NCBI GenBank assembly: GCA_900239685.1
Contig: OENT01000132.1
Span: 124,001 to 188,000 of the forward strand
Reading direction: 5' to 3'
DNA length: 64,000 nucleotides
DNA from: Rotaria macrura
Taxonomy: Eukaryota; Rotifera; Eurotatoria; Philodinida; Philodinidae
Positions 46,904 to 61,338 of this stretch are shown one piece after another. The position numbers and the translations under genes are program-made. Below the pieces are notes generated by a model, which did not search any database, was not told where the DNA came from, and worked only from the letters and a program-made list of their open reading frames with translations. Every line of letters starts with the position of its first letter. Within the stretch, counting starts at the first letter, position 1.

Positions 46904-48961
46904 CTAGAAAACGAAGTAATTGTTAATGATAAAATAGTTGTTGTGAAAAGTCAAGTAATTCAAAATAATATATTATAATGAAGTAAATGAACTTCTACAG
47001 AAAGTAATCTTGAAATATCAGGATACTTAGAAAAGATCAGGAAAGTAGCATCTGTGTGACTACTGTAATGATGATCGATGAAAATAGGCCACTAGAAGTC
47101 GAAATATTCGATTTTCATAGTTAAACAGGGTCAAACAAATAATTTTTCTTTTTGTGGTATGTATACTTTAAGTAATAGTCCTTGCTCACCTGAATATTCA
47201 ACTATTCTTGTATAGAACGATGATTTTCAACCGGAAACCATGTTAATATTCAAATCGTCGTGACTAGTTTATGTCGACGTAAATGTCATCATATGTTCTA
47301 GTGTCGGGTTTCGTAAGAATATTCAGGTTCAAATTGTTCTTTATCTGATGAATTCATTGAATCACAGTTTCATTGTGAGCACGATACCTACGCCAACGAA
47401 ACATCAAGCGCAGTCATATCGATTCAAATGCTACGAATCCGAAAACTAATCTTATTTTATTCAAGTCGCCCTTTAATCCTTCTAAATGTTTGAAGTTTGC
47501 AGAAAACTTATTTATTAAACTTCCATTTATACGGAGTATGCCCAATTATCATGCATTCTATGTAATCCTTCAATAGCTCTCTTAACGAGACAACTAGGGT
47601 TTGGCGATCTCGAATCAAAGAGAAACCGAACAGGCACTCAAATATTTTCGAACTGACACCATTTTGCAATAGGAAAGATTCTCATAGATACGATTTTAAA
47701 ATATTATTTTTCTTCCACCGTGGACAGAGCAGCGTATATTTTTATACCATGCAAAATGGGATTTTTTATTTTATTTTTTAACTGTGCCGTAAGTTTTTCC
47801 TGTACTTGACTTTGAATTTTCCAGAATTTGAGTTCGACCATTTATCTCCAACAGTATTCTATTGGATTGTGAGATAAAGCTGAGTATTTTTCTTTTGTTT
47901 GAAAGTTGACACTGATGGTCAGTGACTCTCGTGACACTTTCATGAAAAATATTTTAAATAAAGAGAGAAGAACTGTTGGACTATAAAAACTAAGACACTT
48001 CAACAAGATCTCTCATTTCTATTGGAACTTTTTCATCTTTACAGATCTCACAGTATCAACGATCTTCTGTAAAAACGGAAAGAGTTGCATTGGTTGATCT
48101 ATGCAACTGAATATGAGTGAAAAAAAGCGAAAAATGAGTCCTATATTTCTATGGAAATCATTATAGTTACAACATTAGCAGTAGCTGACCATTGTCGTCA
48201 TATTCAAAAAATTGCAGCACCAGAACCTCCTCTGATCAAGTCAAGTATCGCAGAGCAGGATGTGTCTTTCTCTCAATCCTTTTTTTCCAACAGAACTTGG
48301 AAAAGTATGGTGGACTTCAAAAAGTTATCTTCCTTTTACCTGAACAATTCTGAAGCAAAGAAAGTTATAGATCAATTTCTTCCTCAATAAAAATTGCTTC
48401 GTACTATTAACTTTTGCATAGGATCATTTTCTTTAATTTATCGTCTAGGTGATTCTTACTAATTATTATTTACGAAGAGACTGAGTCCTAAAAACGTTTT
48501 CTGAAAAGAATTAAAAATCAAACTATTTCTATGGATTCTGTTCGATTTCGAATACTTCCTTTTATCAAACTGAATTCATCTTAAAAAGACGGTTCTACAA
48601 AACGATTTCAATTCTTCGTAAGAAATCAATTTCATTCTCTAACAATATGTCGACGTAGATTTCTCAACTCTGATTTCCTACGGAGAAATTTAATTGATTA
48701 CACTAATGGATTTGAATAGGTGCGTCTTATTGTGCATCAACAGTCACAAATTTGTTCGATTACATTTGACCCTTCAGTCAGCAGAAGAAACAAACAATTC
48801 ATCAAATTCTATTATATCTCTTTTGTTAAACATATTTTGAAATGTTTGACTTTATTTATTTCAATAGTCTCTAGTATTTGTCAAAAAATTAATAACGGAT
48901 TTGTGATAATTTGATGAAGTATATTCTGTTTTTTTTCTCTTAGTTAAAACATTTAATTTAC
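46904..48961 (-). other. Unresolved interval of the unknown minus-strand gene
   Basis: This interval separates the 5' exon block from the exon at 46903. Short exon-like pieces with good acceptors occur (for example near 48510), but none could be joined with confidence. It is either a 2-kb intron or contains short unrecognised exons. Confidence 0.4.
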
Positions 48962-50067
48962 CTTTATATTTTTGTAAAATTCAGAGAATGAACTGACAAA
49001 GATTGAAAATCGTTCAATATGGCCGAACTTTTTCTTGTTTAACTTAATCAATGTTTTTACTGATCGACAAATATTGTTAACTTCATTTAAATTTTTCGTA
49101 TACAATTCGATTCTAGATTGAGTGTATAATCGAAAATGTTTTATTTGTTGATTTAATGAATCAATAACTGAATGAACATAACCCTGTATTATACATATAG
49201 ATTCAAGTAATTCAATCAATATTGGATCAAAATCATATTGACTAATGCAGATTCGAATGTTATCGATTAAATCTTGATTGAACGTTTTAAATGAATATAC
49301 TAAATACGAAAGAATTTTATCAGATAAATTAATACTGATTAATTAATTACCATCAGATCTAGAAAAATATTCTTCCAATACAATTGAAAAATGAGATAAA
49401 TATCTTACTGATCGATTTGTGTTTGATCAGATTCATCGTCATAATTATCAATAGATGTTGAAGATGTAGCTTCTGCCAAAATCGATACTCTAATAATAAA
49501 AAAGAAATTCATAAAAAGTCTTATTCGACATTTTACATTACTCTTTTTGTGAATTCGACATTGATGATGGTGGTGCTGAAATTACAAGTGTTTTTTTTGC
49601 TTTCTTTGATACCATCATTTGATTATTATTAAGATCAGCTGAAAGAACGAAAAAAAAAACAAATAAATAGTATGAATATATTATAAGAATACAACAGAAT
49701 CAACCATGATGCTTGCAAAGATAAATGATTGTATCACAACAATTAAGTCCATTCTTATTTACATAATGAAAAATGTGTAATATTGATTAACATCTAATGG
49801 ACAATGACGATAGTCATACAATGATGTTTTTAATTTACTATCTCCTTTAATATGAATCAAGATATTTTTAAAATATTAAATTATTCAAATCTTCTTCTTT
49901 TCACCTAATTTAAAAATATCAATGAGACAACGATGAACACTATCGAAATTCATATCAATCGGATCCCAATTACAAAAACGACTACCACCACCATCTTCAA
50001 GTGTGATTTTTCTAATTATACCATCTCTGTTTAATTCTAAAAGACCACATCGAAATCTTCTATTCAT
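48962..50067 (-). CDS. 5' part of an unknown multi-exon gene (five exons, including an 8-nt micro-exon)
   Basis: From ATG 50067 the exons are 50067-49905, 49638-49542, 49489-49409, 49358-49351 and 49299-48962. All have GT-AG borders and consistent phases (1, 2, 2, 1, 0). The protein begins MNRRFRCGLLELNRDG and continues with GGGSRFCNWDPIDMNFDSVH. A low-complexity linker follows, with TLVISAPPSSMSNSQKE, SILAEATSSTS and YDDESDQTQID. The fifth exon is helical, with hydrophobic and charged spacing suggestive of coiled coil (IIQGYVHSVIDSLNQQIKHF ... NEVNNICRSVKTLIKLNKKK). No known domain was recognised. It appears to continue into the exon block at 46903-44764, which carries breaks; whether the whole gene is functional is uncertain. 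Confidence 0.6.
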
Positions 50068-52674
50068 ATTTATTGCATTAGCGAAATATTAAAAAACAAA
50101 GCTTTTAGTTAAAAATGAAACCAGAGTCAAATAATGATAGTTTTATTTTTCGACGTCTATGATATTTTTTTCATGAAAAATAGATTATTTCTTTGTTTAA
50201 GTGGACAACTTATCTAAAAAATACATTGTCTTTTGACACTATTAGATTTTGACTTATCAGTTGAAATCATATCAAACATTAATGTATGTTTGACAATCAA
50301 TTCAAATCTACCTTACACTAGTGACAGGTTGAAAAACCTTCTGAAGATTATCACTCAAAACCGTCGAACATTTTGTCTGTACTGGACTATTTCATATCGC
50401 ATTAAATAACTTAATTGATCGAATAGTGATTGCATTTGTAATATTCTTTAGAGCGATTCATTGCTGGTGAAATGTGGATTTTCCATATTTTTATTAAACT
50501 CAATCCTATTGGTCTATCTTGACCATTCATTCCATTTACTCGACAATATGTCAAATGTATATGCAAAGCATAGAATCGTATGAAGTAGTGTTCTGTATCT
50601 GTAAGACTTTATGCATCCGAACACAATATGTCCTATACCCGACACCCAACCCGCAGCAAACGAAAGTGAAGAGGATGTTTTCAATCTTAGTATAGATTTC
50701 AAACCTTTACTTGATACCAAAAAGAAAACTGTTTAGTTTTTTCAATAAATAGCTACTAAAAGAGATTTTATGATGGACTCAATAAAAATTGCTAATAAAT
50801 CAAGTAAACTACGATTCATTTTATATCCTTCTACTTTGGAAATCTACTCAAGTTCACCAATTACAGGTTTGTTTGTTTGTTGACGATGAAGTTCACTATG
50901 AAACATAGTATTAACAGCAAGCGTCATAGTTGTTGATATATAGATGAATACATTTTTCCAACACGACAATATAAGTTCACCGTTCTGAAAATCACATTTT
51001 CTTTTCAACATATTCCATTACTGAATAACATGATGTCTCAATGTTTGTAGATAGATTTTCAATATAAAACGAAATCTCCTAGTAAAATCAATAGTGCTCT
51101 CTGTTGCTGTTCTCAAATTCAGCCTATTGTTCGATTACGATCAAAGCAGATTTCAACTTTATACTTTTAAATCAATAACAGATTGAAAAGGTCAAAACTT
51201 CTTAAAACGTCGGCACTTAATTCACTGAGAGGTCACGTCTGGATATGATCTTAAATTGATATCTGACCAAACAATATTTTTCATACTTGATAACGGGGCT
51301 GAGGGTGTGGGTTGGTATCGGTGTGGCTGTCGATGCTTTTGTTATCTTCAGTCAGAGGTACTCCTAAAACTCTCCGACACCTCACACTCTTGTTGTTTGA
51401 TAAAAATAGGATTCCGAAACTTAACAATTGAGTCATCATCGTTATATGGAGTGGCACGAAAAATTCGGTTGGATAAACCGTCGTGAATTCAATGATATTT
51501 CTTTTATCGTGTATCTTTCATAGTATTGTGTGTGGTTATTCTATTCGATGAGATCTTTTTTGATTCTGAAGTCGGTGTGCGTATAGTCGATTAATATTAA
51601 AGTAGTGTTGAAAGGTAATGTTGTAAGCGTTTTTTCATGTTCTTCCTCGTTGTTTTTCAATTATGTTCATGTATGAAATCACACCTTTTCTTATTAAAGA
51701 TGCATATACTATGTGCCGTACTATGAATAGATACCGTAGTTAAAAGATAATGATCATCGTTAGAACTATAAGATTACTAGTAGTTTGCTTAATAACCTTT
51801 GAAAACTTTCTTGCAATAAGAGTCATAGTATCAGATCTTACTCTAAATTAAACTTATATACTCATAGTTTATGCTTAAACAAAGCTTTTTCAATTATTAA
51901 ACGAATGTTTTTCGCATATATGAAGTAAGTTGCATTTAGCATATTATCATTTATGTCAATGTTAACCCATTTTTTCAGTCAGTAAATATTACAGGAAAAC
52001 ATTTCGAAACTATCCAAATTTCATATCTTATCTCATCATTCATTATAATATCTTCGAATAAACAGCAAGGCTAGTGTAAATAGTGCAAGACATGTAAGTG
52101 TGGATAGATTATCTCGGAGCAAATATTTTCTCAATGCTTGTGCGTCTATGAAAAATATTTGAAATCAATATTGAAATATTATTCAAAAAAAAACAATATC
52201 ACAGTTAATCTTGACTTGAGATACCACAGATATACTTCTCTGAGTTTGCTTAAACTAGATCGTGATACTTTTACAATATTTTTGTCATAAACTGTATTCT
52301 TTCACTATCATTAGATGTCACATTTATTAGAAAATCAACAATTAATCAGCTTCTTACGAGCACAATGTTGGAAACTTAGAAAACTACAAGAGCTAAGTTT
52401 TTTCGAAAATACTATTCAGTTGAAAAACATTATCTCGACGAAAGACAAGTTCTTGCGCTGAAAATTGCTCACGATCTGTGAGCAATTGTATGAATTCTAT
52501 TGTATCTATATTCGGAGTCCATTCAGATTTTGATAACTTAGATTTTATGTCTGTTTTGGACTCATTTTAGAATTGACAGTGGCATTCAATGAAAAAGCAT
52601 CCGTTTTTCATTTACATTTTCTAGTTCAACATTAAACCTCTCGTGATTGTCTGAAACGACGTTTAGGATTCAAC
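50068..52674. other. Intergenic region between divergent loci
   Basis: AT-rich DNA upstream of both the unknown minus-strand gene and the VIT/vWA gene. It includes a GT-rich patch at about 51298-51330 with a CA-rich partner near 51385. No supported gene. Confidence 0.55.
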
Positions 52675-56423
<3,749 letters not shown>

Positions 56424-57079
56424 TGAATTTTTACGACACGGACTTCTACTAAATAACTAATAAATACTTTCGATTGTTTTTGATAGTGTATATATCTGGA
56501 AGAGGGAGGGTGTGTGAGTGACGATGTCGTTCATTAGCACTCATATATCCAAATCCACATTCCCCCATGGGTTCAATAATGATTACAAATATGAAGTGCT
56601 ACTAATATAAAGACTTTTCTAGTTGTGGTATCATCATCTGAAGCAACAATAATACATTACATTTATCTCATGATAATAACTAATAAATAAAACAAGTCGC
56701 ACACAGTATTGCTATAGCATAATGAATCACCTGGTAAATAATTTTGTCTTCTTTCATATGAAAATATTGCATACCTCCAAGAGATGATAACACGCCATAT
56801 ATTAATCACTTCATTTGCCTCTGCTTTAAAATAATACATATTTTCATACAGTAGCCTTTAAAACTTTCTGCAAGATTTCACAGATACAATAATTATCTTT
56901 GGAGTTTACAAAACCTGATCATCTTCGGATTGTTTTTTTAAACATTTCATTTTCTTTTCAGTTTCCTAAAGTTCGAGAACAAAAATAAATGCACCACAGA
57001 AAAATAGAAAACTAACTTGGTCGTAATGGCTCGGATTTCATGCTACAACTATTTTTGATCCTGTGCATGATTGAAATTT
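56424..57079. other. Intergenic region
   Basis: AT-rich; includes a purine/GT-rich patch at about 56498-56520. No gene recognised. Confidence 0.6.
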
Positions 57080-57478
57080 TTACAACTGTTCTGATAACTC
57101 AACAACGGCAAACGAATCCTCTTCTACATATAAATGATATTTACCAAAGGGAGCAACACTATTTGGACAATTTACAGCTTGTTCAATTTCAATAAGAACC
57201 CGAGCAACAATTGACGGCCGATCAGAGAAATGTCTGAAATATTAAAAACAGAAAATTCAATCAATGAAACATGTAATTACATTAAAATTGATGAGCGTTA
57301 AGCTATTACGCGTTCTACGACAATCAGATACGAATCGAAAGTGGTTTTTTATACAATTTCTATTTGAATGGGATCTGATTAGTCGATATGAGTGACTTCC
57401 AGTTGATTGAACAGGTGCTGAGTTAAGTTCTATTGATTTTACTTGACTTATATCCTTACTATCCGTAAGCGAACTCAT
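57080..57478 (-). CDS. Hypothetical protein, two exon-like segments
   Basis: The first segment, 57478-57281, starts with ATG and encodes 66 codons (MSSLTDSKDISQVKSIELNS at its start, ending LTLINFN) before a GTAATT donor. The second, 57233-57080, follows a TTTCAG acceptor and encodes HFSDRPSIVARVLIEIEQA, then FGKYHLYVEEDSFAVVELSE, and ends at TAA. Both look protein-like, but their phases differ by one base, so a direct join would hit a stop. There may be a frameshift, an unrecognised donor, or two unrelated remnants. No family recognised. Confidence 0.35.
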
Positions 57479-57631
57479 TTGTTTATGTTTGTCAAATATC
57501 TATCTTCGAAACGCTTCATTTGCTAATCTTAATTTACGTGATTCTGACTTCAGTGGTTCAAGTTTATGTGGGATTAAATTCAAACATACTGAAATTGGGT
57601 ATGTTTAATTTGTATACAAGCACAACTGCAG

Positions 57632-58794
57632 CTGGCTGATTTAACAAATTGTTTATCATTTTATCAAACACACTTTTCTGATGCAAATTTAACTGATGCA
57701 CTCGTTGATGCTATGAATAATTGTCAAATGTTTCATCATTACATTAGATAATATTGCCTAATGGCACAGCTATTTACGAATACTTTGACCGAAGTTTAAT
57801 TGTAAATAGTGCTACAGGTAAAAAAATTGGTTGTTCCTCGTCATCCAATGAAGTCATATTTTTACAAGAGAAATTTGGATGCGTACACAAATCAGACGAA
57901 TAGCAGTCTTATATAATGCTAAATTATTGGTAAATTCTTATCTCAGAATTATTACTAATGCTAGTTGTCGAGAGTGTGAGAGCCAGAAATCTTTTAAAAT
58001 TGGCTGCCAAAATGTTTGTCTAATATGTACGAAACATAAGCTAATACTAAAATTAAGGATTAGAGGTTCGGAACGGTAAGTCAATATTTATTCGAAGTGT
58101 TTACTGAAGGAGATTTACTTTTTAAAACTATAACAATCGTTGCTAGTCTCTACTGATCGAATGAAAAGCATATTTTTAAGTTAATAGTAGCGTTGGCAAT
58201 TCCAGAAATCCATCATTTGATTGACCTATATAGAGTTTTTCTTTTGTCATCACAACCAGAAATCAAGAATTTTACCATCAGGTTTTCATTCAACTTACTC
58301 TCTTCATTGAATTGCTTAAATTTTTACTTTACAATAGGAATTCATTCAATGAATTGTGCAACAAATATGGATACAATATCCAATCACATCAATTGTTGGA
58401 CAAAAAAGTCAGTGATGGACTATCACTGACTTCATTATTTTTTCTTACTGAATCATATAAAAAATGGAGAAAACCATCCATTCATTGATCAATGTCTAGT
58501 GGGCGGTAAAACTGTTCGAGAGACCAGTGTGTCTTTAGAGATGGTCACAGCATAAATCAAAATCAAGCATCAATGTCTTAGTTGATTCCACTTGAGCAAT
58601 ATTCAAAATGATTTCAGTTGCAGAAACCATCTAATTTAAAATTACATATGTAAGGTTCATTAGGCAACATTCCGGGTGAGTATTGTCAACGAAGATTTAC
58701 ATTTTCAAATAAACATGGGCAATGGATAGGAGAACGAATGACGTTAGGAGTTATGAGCAATAATAGTTTGTCACTGTTCTCCTCTGATCTCTAA
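57632..58794 (+). pseudogene. Fragmented coding remnant of an unknown gene
   Basis: Protein-like segments follow one another on the plus strand. They are LADLTNCLSFYQTHFSDANL (after an ACTGCAG acceptor), ILPNGTAIYEYFDRSLIVNS, a Cys-rich part (CRECESQKSFKIGCQNVCL) ending at a strong GTAAGT donor near 58078, EIHHLIDLYRVFLLSSQPEI, NSFNELCNKYGYNIQSHQLL and GEYCQRRFTFSNKHGQWIGE. Some are separated by plausible introns, but others need frame changes or meet stops within about 40 codons. I cannot join them into one protein and do not recognise the family. Confidence 0.35.
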
Positions 58795-61016
58795 CTTTCA
58801 TTTAGATCCATATCAAAATGGACATACAACAATTCGGATGTGGGTGCGATTGTTCTTCTCAATGAGACGCACATAGCCCACACACTCTCGATCGGTTCCA
58901 TTTCGATTGAAAATGGGATATACGAGATCTACATTCACATATAATTAAATAAAAATTCATGTTTCAACCAGTATTTATCTTTGTCCGAACCATCAATCAA
59001 ATGCGCTCTTTTTCTTCGAATCTTGCCAAACCTTAGAATGGTTCTCTATATTAAAAAGAATTTAGTAAAGATATTGAGCGGAAAGTATAGAACTGACTGT
59101 AAATGACACAAAGATTTCGCTGAGTTTTCCTATTAAACATACTCGTTGTACAAGAGGGTGTAGGTATTCTCGAAGAAAAAAACGAACAAGTCTACCCTTG
59201 CTTTTTATCACTGAGTAGATAACTTCAATCCATATGAGCTTGATATCTATACTTGGCATATCTTGAGAGATTGGATCCTTTAAAAGCTGAAATTTAGGAC
59301 AAAATGCAGAATTTAAGGATGATCTGTTGAACGATACAAATGATTTAAAGAGTGGAATATTTCACGAGAGAGCAACAGGCTTTCACAATCTCTAACGTTA
59401 ATCCATTCAAGATATTTATAGATGCAGAAAATATCACAAACAATAACCGTTTTACCATGCGTCTGTTATAGTATAGATCAACACATGAATAGTTCATCAG
59501 TTGAAGCTTATTTTTCTGCAATACAGAATCATGACATCTGCTCATACTATAGATTTAAATTCGAATGCATTTATCTTTCTTTAGATTTGAAAAATTTCCT
59601 TTTCCAACAATTGTGCTCTCAAGAAAATTTGAATATTTTGAGAGCATAAAGATATTTTCTCCAGTGAGTTGCGTCATAACTTTTACAACTTTTTTTCTAC
59701 AACATTTGATAAATTCGGGGTGCTCTGACGTTGCTTGCATAGACCGGCTTTTATATTAAACAAATTCAATTTCCACAATCCGATACAATGAAATTCATTC
59801 TCAAATGACTTCCGTACCACGTCAACGTCAAGAAGCCAAAAATATCCGAGTAAGGTTTCGATGTAGTTCTAACACTATTGAAATCGACGTTTTCCAATGG
59901 TTATTTTACATGTATTTGATTGATCATGTATTTTTCCGGATAGAAGAATATACTTGACTATTTCAGGCTTGCTCAGAATATAGACTGACAATTTGAAGTA
60001 AATGACTCTTGAAATGTAAAACTGACAGTGAAGTTTATTTTGTTCGAGAAAATATGCATATTGCTGCAGTTTAAAATTCACCCTTGTAATCAAGGTGAAA
60101 TTCTGCATCCAGTAGTCTACATATATTATTGATCAATCCGTGAAGATTCTACTAGCTTCAAAAAACGCGGTACGACGAATTCTACAAAATTAGAATTCTA
60201 CAAAATCATACATCATTGCTAACCTTATATGTCTAGATTGTTCTTATGTGGAAAAAATAATGCAGATCGAAAAATAATCTTATTGTCTCGAATCCTTCAT
60301 TCGTACTTTTCATGAAACATTATGTTCATGTCGAAAAATACTGATTTTCGAATCAAAAGACAAAATATAATTTAAAAGAGAGCGACAAGAGATGAGCCTT
60401 GGTCAAACGAAAGAATCTTTAACGTTATTAAAGGGATGATTGTAAAATCGTGAAATACATTATTTGATGTTCTTTTCTTTTTCGGTGAATTGTGTACTCA
60501 TATTTAGCCCCGTGGTTTTATTTCAGATGAAAATGATCGAGGGTTTAGGATGAAGATGAACGTTTTCAGCGTCTTCAGTGATAGAAAGAGACCCACGTCC
60601 ACAGTCAAGAAAAATCTGAAACGACTTGAAATGAGAACAGTGGAGATGTGCTTGGCTGGATGATAATGAAGAAAAGATACATTCTCAAACATAATCAATC
60701 ACACGCCCATCAGAAATTCTTAATCATAAACAAAGCTGAAACTTTAAAAGTCCTTCTTCAATGGAGCTTATTCATATTTCGAAATCTGATGCAATACTGC
60801 AAAATGCAAAATTGAAATCAGTCATTAATATTTCGCTATGGATAAATATTTTACTGACAAACTAAAAGAGTACAATAAAGTGAAGTATACTGCTCATAAG
60901 GTTTGCTGGCTCAATTGTATTACAACTACATGAAAACAAGCTATTAAATAGTTGAAAAAATAAATTTCTTCAGCATCACAATGTCTGTATGATATATCAC
61001 CGTCCAATTGTCAGTA
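58795..61016. other. Intergenic region
   Basis: AT-rich DNA with no supported gene. Short direct repeats of GAATTCTACAAAAT occur near 60177-60206. Confidence 0.55.
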
Positions 61017-61338
61017 TCAATAATTAATTCGTCGAATGGAAGTAATCGTATGATCTGGATCATCGCCATTATACGTTACTGCAACACGTTTGTGTGGTTC
61101 AGATCCAGGTTCTCCGGCACCGAGCTTGCTTGGTGGTATACAACCTGTTGCACGGGTGCCTGTGCGAACTTCATTGACATCATAGCCTAACAGAAAAAAA
61201 GACTCGTGAATATAAAAGTAAGGCTTTATGATTTAAACAAAATTCAAGCCTTCCATTACCTTGACTTTCTAATTCTTGTTTCGCATCATTAAGAGTTTTC
61301 CCGACGAACTGTTGTAAATCTTCATCAGAGGACGACAT
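61017..61338 (-). CDS. Small protein resembling I78/I13 protease-inhibitor or PASTA-type folds
   Basis: Exons 61338-61260 and 61186-61017 join in phase 1 across a 73-bp GT-AG intron (acceptor TTTTCTGTTAG-type, pyrimidine-rich) to give 82 residues ending in TGA. The N-terminal half reads LQQFVGKTLNDAKQELESQG then YDVNEVRTG, the VGK-x-x-x-x-A pattern shared by potato-inhibitor-type (I13/I78) proteins and PASTA domains. The second half has TGCIPPSKLGAGEPGSE, HKRVAVTYN and a final TITSIRRINY strand, which fits the inhibitor fold better. The loop has one Cys and no obvious standard reactive-site sequence, so the function is not proven. There is no signal peptide, hence it is probably cytosolic. 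The gene is small, intact and stands alone, with no neighbour within 2 kb. Confidence 0.7.

Noticed and set aside
48151..48390. 79-codon plus-strand frame starting MEIIIVTTLAVADHCRH
   Set aside because: Codon use is plausible, but there is no motif, no splice context, and it lies opposite the unresolved interval of the minus-strand gene.
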